From JBBIRM01 sp037441765 (GTDB lineage Bacteria; Desulfobacterota; BSN033; UBA1163), in contig JBBIRM010000024.1 in NCBI GenBank assembly GCA_037441765.1, positions 1-26,915 on the forward strand: a stretch of 26,915 nt of DNA, in the 5' to 3' direction. The position numbers were made by a program, and so were the translations under genes. The notes beneath the pieces were generated by a model. That model saw only the letters and a list, made by a program, of their open reading frames with translations, was not told the origin of the DNA and did no database searches. The stretch's first letter is position 1. Every line of letters begins with the position of its first letter. Of the stretch, positions 1-6,052 are shown in pieces.

Positions 1-53
1 GTGAGGGGGGTAGGACGGTTGGTGCAGGCGTCATCAGTGAGATCCTTGAATAG
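1..53 (+). CDS. tuf: Elongation factor Tu, C-terminal fragment (partial)
   Basis: Reading from base 3, the window opens with the residues EGGRTVGAGVISEILE followed by TAG at 51-53. This is the characteristic last strand of EF-Tu, the GTPase that delivers aminoacyl-tRNA to the ribosomal A site. Only 16 codons are inside the window, so nothing can be said about the rest of the gene. tuf directly upstream of rpsJ is a very common bacterial order, which supports the call. Confidence 0.9.
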   Translation, partial: EGGRTVGAGVISEILE

Positions 54-78
54 GGATTTGGGAGGAAGGGACTTCAAT

Positions 79-387
79 ATGACCACTCAGAAGATTAGGG
101 TCTGCTTAAAATCATACGATCATAAACTTTTGGACAAGTCAACTGCTGAGATCGTTGATACTGTTAGAAGAACAGGTGCCAGCATTGCAGGTCCCATTCC
201 TCTTCCTACTAAGATCCAAAAGTTCTGTGTCTTGAGATCCCCCCATGTTGATAAGAAATCGAGGGAACAGTTTGAAATCAGAACTCATAAACGACTAATA
301 GATATTATAGAACCCACTCAACAGACGGTGGACGCACTGATGAAACTCGATCTTGCTGCAGGAATTGATGTGGAGATCAAACTATAA
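79..387 (+). CDS. rpsJ: 30S ribosomal protein S10
   Basis: The product is a 102-residue S10, the usual length, found in the head of the 30S subunit; in known bacteria it also pairs with NusB in transcription antitermination. The sequence shows the typical early KSYDHKLLDKS, the loop GPIPLPTK and the RSPHVDKKSREQFE / RTHKRLIDI segments. The open frame extends back to base 1, but that part overlaps the end of tuf. ATG at 79 is chosen because it gives the family length and follows a strong Shine-Dalgarno (SD) stretch, GGGAGGAAGGG at about 60-70. It is the first full gene of the S10 block, 25 bases after tuf. Confidence 0.97.
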   Translation: MTTQKIRVCLKSYDHKLLDKSTAEIVDTVRRTGASIAGPIPLPTKIQKFCVLRSPHVDKKSREQFEIRTHKRLIDIIEPTQQTVDALMKLDLAAGIDVEIKL

Positions 388-399
388 GAGAAGGAAATG

Positions 400-1059
400 A
401 TGAAAGCGCTTGGTATAATTGGAAGAAAATTAGGGATGACACAACTTTTTCTTGAGGATGGATCGGTGGTCCCTGTGACTGTCGTCGAGGCAGGTCCTTG
501 CCCAGTCATCCAGAAAAAGACGATAGAGAAGGATGGATATAATGCGGTTCAACTCGGTTTTCTTCCTAAAAAGAGTGGGAGGGTCAACAAACCTCTTTCC
601 CGACATTTTAAGAAGGCAGGGGTTCAACCCACTTACTATCTCAAAGAGTTCCGCTTAAAGGATGTTGAGGGGATCGAGGTAGGTCAGGTTATCACCGTAG
701 CCCTTTTTAAGCCAGGCGATATCGTTGATGTTACTGGGTTTAGCAAAGGAAGAGGGTTTACGGGGGTGATCAAGAGGCATGGATTTCATGGTGCCCCTGG
801 GTCTCATGGGACGCATGAATACTTTCGCCACGGGGGTTCTGTAGGCTCTGCTACCTATCCTCACCATGTCTTTAAAGGGCTTAAAATGCCTGGGCACCAT
901 GGAAATCAAAGGATTACGATTCAAAATATTAAGGTTCTGGATATTAAAGAGGACCAAAACCTCATTCTTCTTAGAGGGGGAATCCCTGGAAGTCGAAATA
1001 GTTGGGTCCTCATCCGGAATGCGACAAAGAGGAGAAGATCTTCAAATACATCCAATTAG
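400..1059 (+). CDS. rplC: 50S ribosomal protein L3
   Basis: This is a 219-residue L3, an early-assembling 50S protein whose long loop approaches the peptidyl transferase centre. Visible family motifs are IGRKLGMTQLF at the N-terminus, GRGFTGVIKRHGFHG in the middle, then a histidine/glycine-rich loop and FKGLKMPGHHGNQRITIQN. ATG codons lie at 397 and 400 in tandem. The second is preferred because it leaves about five bases after the GAGAAGG ribosome binding site; the first would leave almost none. The C-terminus ends in a basic, serine-rich tail (KRRRSS). It lies 12 bases after rpsJ and 12 bases before rplD. Confidence 0.96.
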   Translation: MKALGIIGRKLGMTQLFLEDGSVVPVTVVEAGPCPVIQKKTIEKDGYNAVQLGFLPKKSGRVNKPLSRHFKKAGVQPTYYLKEFRLKDVEGIEVGQVITVALFKPGDIVDVTGFSKGRGFTGVIKRHGFHGAPGSHGTHEYFRHGGSVGSATYPHHVFKGLKMPGHHGNQRITIQNIKVLDIKEDQNLILLRGGIPGSRNSWVLIRNATKRRRSSNTSN

Positions 1060-1071
1060 GAAGGGATAGGA

Positions 1072-1695
1072 ATGGCAACTCTGGCTGTCTATGATATCGG
1101 GAAGCAAAGGCTAAAGGATATTGAGTTAGATGATAGGGTTTTCAACGTAGAAGTCAATTCTGCCATTCTCTATGATGGGGTCCGAACCTATCTTGCCTCT
1201 AAAAGACGGGGGACTGCAGCGACAAAGAACAAGGCCCTTGTCAGAGGGGGAGGAGCCAAACCCTATCGGCAGAAAGGAACAGGAAGGGCACGAGCAGGTT
1301 CCCGTAGGTCTCCTCTCTGGAGAGGAGGGGGAACGATCTTTGGGCCAATGCCAAGGGATTATGGCCTTTTACTTCCTAAGAAAGTTAAACGGGCCGCTCT
1401 TCGGATAGCCCTCACATTGAAACAGCAAGAGGGAAAGATTACAGTCCTGGACCAGATTCCCTTAAATGAATTTAAGACCCGAGAGGTCAAAGAGATGTTG
1501 AGGCGATTTCACATAGAAGAGGCATTGATTGTGACTGATGAAAAGAATGTGTTTTTAGAACGTTCTGCACGAAATATCCCTGGAGTCAAAGTTCTTCGGT
1601 ATGACCACCTCAATGTCTATGACTTACTCAATCATGACCATTTGATCTTTCTACAATCTGCTATTCAGAAGATTCAAGGAGGCCTCCTATCATGA
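1072..1695 (+). CDS. rplD: 50S ribosomal protein L4
   Basis: This is a 207-residue L4, part of the peptide exit-tunnel wall; in E. coli L4 also represses the S10 operon. The diagnostic tunnel loop GGGAKPYRQKGTGRARAGS spans about residues 59-77, followed by PLWRGGGTIFGPMPRDY. The C-terminal Rossmann-like half is complete, with EALIVTDEKN and later VYDLLNHDHLIF. ATG at 1072 follows GGAAGGGATAGGA. The stop TGA overlaps the start of rplW as ATGA, implying translational coupling. Whether L4 autoregulation exists here cannot be judged because the operon leader is outside the window. Confidence 0.97.
   Translation: MATLAVYDIGKQRLKDIELDDRVFNVEVNSAILYDGVRTYLASKRRGTAATKNKALVRGGGAKPYRQKGTGRARAGSRRSPLWRGGGTIFGPMPRDYGLLLPKKVKRAALRIALTLKQQEGKITVLDQIPLNEFKTREVKEMLRRFHIEEALIVTDEKNVFLERSARNIPGVKVLRYDHLNVYDLLNHDHLIFLQSAIQKIQGGLLS
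1677..1688 (+). promoter_or_regulatory. Perfect palindrome containing the rplW Shine-Dalgarno
   Basis: AGGAGGCCTCCT is a perfect 12-base palindrome. Its left half is the rplW ribosome binding site (9 bases from the ATG at 1692) and its right half is an anti-Shine-Dalgarno sequence. A hairpin would have a four-base stem with a GGCC loop. It also codes for the last residues of L4, so it could be chance. The overlap of SD and its exact complement is seen directly; a control role is inference. Confidence 0.35.
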
Positions 1696-1982
1696 AGGAG
1701 ATTCATCAGATTATTCGAAGACCTTTGGTCACTGAGAAAAGCACCCAGCAGAAGGAGGCCCATAATCAATATGTCTTTGAAGTTCAAAGAGAGGCCAATA
1801 AGATTGAAATTCAGAAGGCCGTAGAACGCCTATTCAAGGTGAAAGTGACCAAGGTCCGAACTTTGAACGTCTTAGGAAAGGTGAAACGGCTTGGAAGAAA
1901 ATATGGGAAGAGACCTGATTGGAAAAAGGCTATTGTTACTTTGAAAGAGGGGGACCGTATAGAGTTCTTTGAAGGAGCCTAA
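1692..1982 (+). CDS. rplW: 50S ribosomal protein L23
   Basis: This is a 96-residue L23, located at the tunnel exit where trigger factor and signal recognition particle dock in known ribosomes. Family signatures are IIRRPLVTEKST near the N-terminus, VFEVQREANKIEIQKAVERLF, and the loop GKVKRLGRKYGKRPDWKKA before the final strand ending EFFEGA. Its ATG at 1692 overlaps the rplD stop (ATGA). The ribosome binding site AGGAGG at 1677-1682 lies inside a palindrome. It is followed by an unusually long 109-base gap before rplB. Confidence 0.97.
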   Translation: MKEIHQIIRRPLVTEKSTQQKEAHNQYVFEVQREANKIEIQKAVERLFKVKVTKVRTLNVLGKVKRLGRKYGKRPDWKKAIVTLKEGDRIEFFEGA

Positions 1983-1999
1983 GAGCGAGATGTGTGAGC

Positions 2000-2074
2000 A
2001 GTGAGTCGTGAAAAATATTTAAGAACTTTTTTAACAATTTTTAAAGAATCAAAAATCATGATTCACGAATCACT
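2000..2074 (+). repeat. Imperfect inverted repeat filling the rplW-rplB gap
   Basis: AGTGAGTCGTGAA at 2000-2012 is complementary to TTCACGAATCACT at 2062-2074 in 12 of 13 positions, with an AT-rich loop of about 49 bases between. A second smaller palindrome, AATCATGATT, sits at 2054-2063. Most junctions in the cluster are only a few to about 20 bases long, so this element accounts for most of a 109-base gap. It could be a relic of a dispersed palindromic repeat or an RNA stem ahead of rplB. Only one copy is visible here. Confidence 0.5.
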
Positions 2075-2091
2075 ATAAAAAGGGGTAAAAG

Positions 2092-2907
2092 ATGGGAATT
2101 AAAAATTTTAGGCCAACCTCTCCCGGGAGACGTTTTCAAACAGTATCCACTTTTGAAGAGATTACCTCTTCAACACCGGAAAAGAGCCTCCTTCTTCCTT
2201 TAAAGAAGACCGGAGGAAGAAATTTCTATGGAAGGATTACTTCATGGCACCGTGGTGGGGGTCATAAGCGAATGTATAGAATTATCGATTTTAAACGAGA
2301 TAAAAGGGAGATCCCTGCCAAGGTTGCTTCAATTGAATATGATCCCAATCGTTCGGCCCGTATTGCCCTGCTTCACTATGCGGATGGTGAGAAGAGATAT
2401 ATCCTTGCCCCTAATGAACTAAAAGTAGGTGATCGTGTAATGGCCAGTCCCTCTGCGGATATCAAGCCAGGCAATGCCCTGCCCCTCCGAAATATTCCAA
2501 CAGGAACGCTGATTCATAATATTGAACTGAAGGTTGGAAAGGGAGGGCAGATTGTTCGGAGTGCAGGCACCTATGCTCAACTGATGGCGAAAGAAGGGAA
2601 GTATGCCCATGTCAAACTCCCTTCTGGTGAGGTCCGTTTAGTCCTTCAGGATTGCTATGCCACCATTGGTCAAGTGAGTAATATTGAGCATGAAAATATC
2701 TCATTGGGAAAGGCAGGAAGAAACCGGCACCTGGGCTGGAGACCTGTTGTCCGGGGGGTGGCCATGAATCCGATTGATCATCCACTGGGTGGAGGAGAGG
2801 GGAAGAGTTCGGGAGGAAGGCCTGCATGTACCCCGTGGGGGGTTCCAGAAAAAAAGACCCGAAAGAATAAGTCCACAGATAAATATATCCTGAAGAGGAG
2901 AAGTTGA
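2092..2907 (+). CDS. rplB: 50S ribosomal protein L2
   Basis: This is a 271-residue L2, a core 50S protein needed for subunit association and peptidyl transfer. The landmarks are RITSWHRGGGHKRMYRIIDFKR at about 49-69 and GRNRHLGWRPVVRGVAMNPIDHPLGGGEG at about 209-237. H230 corresponds to the conserved histidine known as H229 in E. coli. The basic tail ends DKYILKRRS. ATG at 2092 follows AAAAAGGGGT. The stop TGA at 2905-2907 overlaps the rpsS ATG (TGATG). Nothing is missing; the only oddity is the long repeat-bearing gap upstream. Confidence 0.98.
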   Translation: MGIKNFRPTSPGRRFQTVSTFEEITSSTPEKSLLLPLKKTGGRNFYGRITSWHRGGGHKRMYRIIDFKRDKREIPAKVASIEYDPNRSARIALLHYADGEKRYILAPNELKVGDRVMASPSADIKPGNALPLRNIPTGTLIHNIELKVGKGGQIVRSAGTYAQLMAKEGKYAHVKLPSGEVRLVLQDCYATIGQVSNIEHENISLGKAGRNRHLGWRPVVRGVAMNPIDHPLGGGEGKSSGGRPACTPWGVPEKKTRKNKSTDKYILKRRS

Positions 2908-3200
2908 TGTCTCGCTCGCTCAAGAAAGGTCCTTTTGTCGATGCCCATTTACTTAAAAAGATAGAAGAGGCTCGAAAATCAAAAGAGAGTAAGGTGATCA
3001 AGACCTGGTCAAGACGTTCAACCATCATTCCTGAGATGGTAGGTCTGACCTTTGCAGTTCATAATGGGAAAAAGTTTATACCGGTCTTCGTCACCGAGGA
3101 GATGGTGGGCCACAAATTGGGGGAGTTTTCTCCCACTCGAACCTTTCATGGACATTCTGGAGATCGAAAGACTAAAATCAAGACCAAGGCGGCGGCATAG
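2907..3200 (+). CDS. rpsS: 30S ribosomal protein S19
   Basis: This is a 97-residue S19 in the 30S head, near the A-site finger contact. The N-terminus MSRSLKKGPFVD is the textbook S19 start, followed by IKTWSRRSTIIPEMVG and the conserved KLGEFSPTRTFHGHSGD. An in-frame TTG at 2904 adds one residue. ATG at 2907 is preferred because it gives the conserved terminus and sits seven bases after GAAGAGGAG. The gene overlaps the rplB stop by one base, and the stop TAG is two bases from the rplV start. Confidence 0.97.
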   Translation: MSRSLKKGPFVDAHLLKKIEEARKSKESKVIKTWSRRSTIIPEMVGLTFAVHNGKKFIPVFVTEEMVGHKLGEFSPTRTFHGHSGDRKTKIKTKAAA

Positions 3201-3202
3201 AG

Positions 3203-3535
3203 ATGGAAGTTAGGGCAAGATTAAGATTTGCAAGAGTGGCACCCAGGAAGGTTAGATTGGTTGCGAATCTAATCCGGGGGAAGAGATCGGAGGAGGCACT
3301 CAACATCCTGACCTTTACTAAAAAGGCAGCGGCTAAGATCCTCATTAAACTCTTAAAATCGGCTATTGCCAATGCTTCACAAAAAAAACATATTGATATT
3401 GATCGTCTTTACATTAAAAGAATCACCGTGGATCAAGGTCCTACCATCAAGCGCTATACCCCGAGAGCTCTTGGGCGGGCCACGATGATTAGAAAGAGGA
3501 CAAGTCATATTAATCTCACCCTTGACGAAGGGTAA
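3203..3535 (+). CDS. rplV: 50S ribosomal protein L22
   Basis: This is a 110-residue L22 whose beta-hairpin lines the nascent-peptide tunnel. It begins MEVRARLRFARVAPRKVRLVANLIRG, the standard L22 opening, and has the tunnel-hairpin segment VDQGPTIKRYTPRALGRATMIRKRTSH near its end. Start ATG at 3203 is two bases after the rpsS stop. No strong Shine-Dalgarno lies immediately upstream, so coupling to rpsS translation is likely. It ends 22 bases before the TTG start assigned to rpsC. Confidence 0.97.
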   Translation: MEVRARLRFARVAPRKVRLVANLIRGKRSEEALNILTFTKKAAAKILIKLLKSAIANASQKKHIDIDRLYIKRITVDQGPTIKRYTPRALGRATMIRKRTSHINLTLDEG

Positions 3536-3557
3536 AGCGTGTATAGGGGGAAGACAC

Positions 3558-4220
3558 TTGGGGCAGAAAGTTCATCCAACAAGTTTAAGATTGGGGTTCA
3601 TTAAAAACTGGGATTCCAGGTGGTACGCAGAAAAGGATTACCCACAACTGGTAATCGAGGATATCCAGATCCGAAAGTTTTTGAAAGAGAGACTTTACCA
3701 TGCCGGGGTCTCGAAGATCGAGATTGAGAGGGCGGCGAGCAAGGGAAAGAAGGTAAAAGTATCAATATACACAGCCAGGCCCGGGATCATCATTGGGAAA
3801 AAGGGATCGGAGGTGGAGAACCTAAAAAAGGAACTCCAAAAGATGACAGGCAAGGAGGTCTTTATCAATATTCAGGAAGTGAAGCGGGCGGAGACCGATG
3901 CCCAACTCGTTGCAGAAAATGTAGCCCTTCAATTGGAACGAAGAGTTGGATTCCGCAGGGCGATGAAGAAAGCGGTTAGTTCTGCACTCAAAATGGGGGC
4001 TAAGGGGATCAAGATCGCATGCAGTGGAAGGCTGGGAGGGGCAGAGATGGCCCGTTATGAATGGTACCGGGAGGGCCGGGTTCCCCTTCATACCCTTCGT
4101 GCAGATATCGATTTTGGTTTGGCCGAAGCCAAGACCACATATGGAGTGATTGGAGTAAAGGTATGGATCTTCAAGGGCGAGGTCTTCCCAACTAAAGAGG
4201 GAGAAGAACAGGCGGCCTAA
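3558..4220 (+). CDS. rpsC: 30S ribosomal protein S3 (TTG start)
   Basis: This is a 220-residue S3, at the mRNA entry side of the 30S head. The KH RNA-binding domain shows the GKKG loop at residues 80-83 in TARPGIIIGKKG. The C-terminal domain has GCSGRLGG-like CSGRLGGAEMARYEWYREGRVPLHTLRADIDFG. The frame is open upstream to 3522, but that stretch overlaps rplV and is not S3-like. TTG at 3558 gives the conserved opening MGQKVHPTSLRLG and follows GGGGGAAG by about seven bases. A TTG start for an abundant ribosomal protein is unusual but fits both criteria. Confidence 0.95.
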   Translation: MGQKVHPTSLRLGFIKNWDSRWYAEKDYPQLVIEDIQIRKFLKERLYHAGVSKIEIERAASKGKKVKVSIYTARPGIIIGKKGSEVENLKKELQKMTGKEVFINIQEVKRAETDAQLVAENVALQLERRVGFRRAMKKAVSSALKMGAKGIKIACSGRLGGAEMARYEWYREGRVPLHTLRADIDFGLAEAKTTYGVIGVKVWIFKGEVFPTKEGEEQAA

Positions 4221-4243
4221 TGCAAGGATGATATAGTGGAATT

Positions 4244-4300
4244 ATGAAAAACCGGGATAATGGGGAAATAGTTAATTTAATCCTTCCCCAAAGAGGTTGA
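4244..4300 (+). other. Possible 18-codon upstream reading frame ahead of rplP
   Basis: In the 86-base rpsC-rplP gap an ATG at 4244 opens an 18-codon frame ending TGA at 4298-4300, six bases before the rplP ATG. Its ribosome binding site is weak (GTGGA). The frame spans an inverted repeat, TGGGGAA (4261-4267) with TTCCCCA (4284-4290). It may be a coupling leader peptide or simply chance in a short gap. There is no recognisable peptide motif. Confidence 0.2.
4261..4290 (+). repeat. Inverted repeat in rpsC-rplP gap
   Basis: TGGGGAA at 4261-4267 is an exact complement of TTCCCCA at 4284-4290, giving a seven-base-pair stem with a 16-base AT-rich loop. There is no following T-run, so it is not an intrinsic terminator. 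It stands just before the rplP ribosome binding site (AGAGG, 4292-4296) and could affect initiation or mRNA processing. Function is unproven. Confidence 0.4.
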
Positions 4301-4306
4301 AGCGAT

Positions 4307-4723
4307 ATGTTGATGCCGAAAAAGACAAAATATCGAAAGCAACAAAAGGGTCGAATGAAGGGAATGGCCTATCGTGGCAATACGCTCAACTTTGGTGATT
4401 TTGGGCTTCAGGCCTTGGAGTGCGGTTGGTTGACCTCCCGGCAGATTGAGGCAGCCCGAATCGCAATGACTCGATTTATCAAAAGGACAGGCCGGATTTG
4501 GATTCGAATATTCCCTGATAAACCGATCACCAAAAAACCTGCTGAAACCCGAATGGGAAAAGGAAAGGGTCCTCCCGAAGACTGGGTAGCGGTCATTAGA
4601 CCAGGTCGAATTCTCTATGAAATGGAAGGGGTGCCGGTGGAAAGGGCTAAAGAGGCCTTTCTGTTGGCATCTCACAAATTGCCCATTCGTACTAAGTTCA
4701 TCATGAGAGGAGGGGCTATATGA
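4307..4723 (+). CDS. rplP: 50S ribosomal protein L16
   Basis: This is a 138-residue L16, which contacts the A-site tRNA elbow region of the 50S. It begins MLMPKKTKYRKQQKGRMKG, the standard opening, and has GDFGLQALECGWLTSRQIEAAR, then RMGKGKGPPEDWVAV, which carries the conserved arginine/glycine-rich loop, and PGRILYEMEGV. A second ATG two codons in is less family-like. Ribosome binding site AGAGG lies at 4292-4296. The stop overlaps the rpmC start as ATGA at 4720-4723. Confidence 0.97.
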   Translation: MLMPKKTKYRKQQKGRMKGMAYRGNTLNFGDFGLQALECGWLTSRQIEAARIAMTRFIKRTGRIWIRIFPDKPITKKPAETRMGKGKGPPEDWVAVIRPGRILYEMEGVPVERAKEAFLLASHKLPIRTKFIMRGGAI

Positions 4724-4920
4724 AAGGAAAGGAGCTAAGACTCCTCAGCGAAGGTGAACTACTGGAGAAGGAAAGGGAGTTGAGGGAGGAACTCTTCAAC
4801 CTCCGTTTCCAGCATGCCACAGGTCAGTTGGAGAATACTATGAGGATCCCTCAGGTGAAACGCGACATTGCGAGGATAAAGACCATTCTCAGAGAGAAGG
4901 CCATCCATAAAGGCCAATGA
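4720..4920 (+). CDS. rpmC: 50S ribosomal protein L29
   Basis: This is a 66-residue two-helix L29 next to L23 at the tunnel exit. The motif ELREELFNLRFQHATGQLENTMRIPQVKRDIARIKTI is the standard L29 helical hairpin, shown here in overlapping short form: LREELFNLRFQ then LENTMRIPQVKRDIARIKT. Its start overlaps the rplP stop (ATGA), indicating coupling. A 58-base gap follows before rpsQ; it holds a weak hairpin around GGATCC (ATAAT 4943-4947 with ATTAT 4956-4960). Confidence 0.96.
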   Translation: MKGKELRLLSEGELLEKERELREELFNLRFQHATGQLENTMRIPQVKRDIARIKTILREKAIHKGQ

Positions 4921-4978
4921 CCATTTTTCCCATTTAAGAAAGATAATGGATCCAGATTATTAGAAGGAATGTTTCAAT

Positions 4979-5242
4979 ATGCAGTCAGCTGAGAGAGGAA
5001 AGCGAAAGACCTTAACGGGTTTGGTCGTAAGCGATAAGATGGATAAGACGGTAGTGGTAATGGTCAACCGTCTTGTCATGCACCCTACTTATAAGAAGTA
5101 TGTTCGGAAGAGAAAGAAGGTTATGGCCCATGATGAGGGAAATGAGTGCAGAGTGGGCGATAAGGTGCTATTGATCGAAACCCGACCACTGAGTCGTAAA
5201 AAGAGATGGCGTGTCAAACAGGTCCTTGAAAGGGCCGCCTAA
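4979..5242 (+). CDS. rpsQ: 30S ribosomal protein S17
   Basis: This is an 87-residue OB-fold S17 that binds 16S rRNA early in assembly. The signature GLVVSDKMDKTVVVMVNRLV is followed by HPTYKKYVRKRKKVMAHDE, GDKVLLIETRPLSRKKRW and RVKQVLERA. ATG at 4979 follows AGAAGGAA at about 4962-4968. It is the last gene of the S10-type block; in E. coli the next gene, rplN, opens the separate spc operon. The following gap is 94 bases and carries two self-complementary elements. Confidence 0.97.
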   Translation: MQSAERGKRKTLTGLVVSDKMDKTVVVMVNRLVMHPTYKKYVRKRKKVMAHDEGNECRVGDKVLLIETRPLSRKKRWRVKQVLERAA

Positions 5243-5274
5243 TTATAAATGAAAGTCGAATGTGGAAGGGTGAA

Positions 5275-5297
5275 GGTGGGGTTAAGTATTTTCCACC
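5275..5297 (+). repeat. Inverted repeat in rpsQ-rplN gap
   Basis: GGTGG at 5275-5279 pairs with CCACC at 5293-5297. The flanks extend the symmetry imperfectly: AAGGGTGA on the left resembles the complement of TCACTT on the right. There is no T-run after it. This may be a degenerate dispersed palindrome or an RNA stem; only the inner five base pairs are exact. Confidence 0.3.
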
Positions 5298-5312
5298 AGT
5301 CACTTTTCACTT

Positions 5313-5334
5313 TCTACTCTCGAAAGGGAGTGGA
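5313..5334 (+). promoter_or_regulatory. GAAA-tetraloop hairpin sequestering the rplN ribosome binding site
   Basis: TCTACTCTC at 5313-5321, GAAA at 5322-5325 and GGGAGTGGA at 5326-5334 form a continuous nine-base-pair stem (two G-U pairs) capped by a GNRA tetraloop. The GGGAG at 5326-5330 is the only good Shine-Dalgarno for rplN (ATG at 5337), so folding would block ribosome access. It sits at the S10/spc block boundary, where a control point makes sense. The fold is read directly from the sequence; regulation, and any protein or ligand involved, is inference. Confidence 0.6.
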
Positions 5335-5336
5335 TT

Positions 5337-5705
5337 ATGATACAGATGCGAAGTATTCTCGAAGTCGCAGATAATTCAGGAGCAAAAAAGTTGGGGTGCA
5401 TTAAGGTCTTGGGAGGAACCCGGCGAAAGTATGCTACCCTGGGAGACGTCATCGTCGTCTCGGTCAAGGATGCGCTTCCCAATTCGAAGATCAAGAAGGG
5501 GGATGTGGTTCGAGCAGTGATTGTCCGTACAAAGAAAGAGGTAAAGCGAACAGATGGGTCCTATATCAAATTTGATGACAATTCTGCGGTTCTTATAAAC
5601 CCACAAGGAGAACCGATAGGGACCCGAATTTTTGGCCCAGTGGCAAGAGAACTTAGGGCAAAGCGTTTTATGAAGATCATCTCCTTAGCACCCGAAGTCT
5701 TATGA
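5337..5705 (+). CDS. rplN: 50S ribosomal protein L14
   Basis: This is a 122-residue L14, exactly the usual length, forming part of the intersubunit bridge region. It begins MIQMRSILEVADNSGAKKLGCIKVLGG, and shows GDVIVVSVKDALPNSKIKKGDVVRAVIVRTKK and GTRIFGPVARELR near the end. ATG at 5337 is six bases after GGGAG, which lies within the 3' strand of a strong GAAA-capped hairpin. It is the first gene of the spc-type block. The stop TGA at 5703-5705 is nine bases before the chosen rplX start. Confidence 0.97.
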   Translation: MIQMRSILEVADNSGAKKLGCIKVLGGTRRKYATLGDVIVVSVKDALPNSKIKKGDVVRAVIVRTKKEVKRTDGSYIKFDDNSAVLINPQGEPIGTRIFGPVARELRAKRFMKIISLAPEVL

Positions 5706-5714
5706 GGGATGGGA

Positions 5715-6044
5715 ATGAGCGTTCCAAAATTTCATATTAAAAAGAATGATTTGGTGATGGTCCTCAGTGGAAAAGAGAAAGGGAAAAGTGGCCGGGTTCT
5801 GAAAGTCCTCCCTGAGAAGGAGAAGGTAATTATCGAAAAGATCAATTTTATTAAGAGGCATACCAGGCCACATGGCCAGCAGAGAAGGGGAGGAATTATC
5901 GAAAAGGAAGCCCCTCTTCACATCTCCAATGTGGCCCTTCTCTGTGAAAAGTGCAACAAACCTGTGAGGATTGGGCATCGCCTCATTGAGGGGAATAAAA
6001 AGGTTCGTTTTTGTAAAAAGTGTGGGGAGATTTTTGATAAATAG
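5715..6044 (+). CDS. rplX: 50S ribosomal protein L24, zinc-ribbon-tailed
   Basis: This is a 109-residue L24 (KOW fold), an assembly initiator protein near the tunnel exit. The KOW motif region is HIKKNDLVMVLSGKEKGKSG, followed by VIIEKINFIKRHTRP and GGIIEKEAPLHISNVAL. The C-terminus has paired cysteines, C77-x2-C80 and C100-x2-C103, consistent with a small zinc-binding ribbon. Two in-frame ATGs exist at 5709 and 5715. The second is chosen because GAGGG at 5704-5708 then stands six bases away; the first would leave no spacing. Confidence 0.93.
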   Translation: MSVPKFHIKKNDLVMVLSGKEKGKSGRVLKVLPEKEKVIIEKINFIKRHTRPHGQQRRGGIIEKEAPLHISNVALLCEKCNKPVRIGHRLIEGNKKVRFCKKCGEIFDK

Positions 6045-6052
6045 GTGGGAGC

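Noticed and set aside
1..78. N-terminal extension of S10 from GTG at base 1
   Set aside because: The region codes for the end of EF-Tu in another frame, and ATG at 79 with a strong ribosome binding site gives the normal S10.
2612..3028. 138-codon - strand open frame across the rplB/rpsS junction
   Set aside because: It is antisense to two certain ribosomal protein genes.
4277..4675. 132-codon - strand open frame
   Set aside because: It is antisense to rplP and composed of low-quality sequence; a shadow frame.
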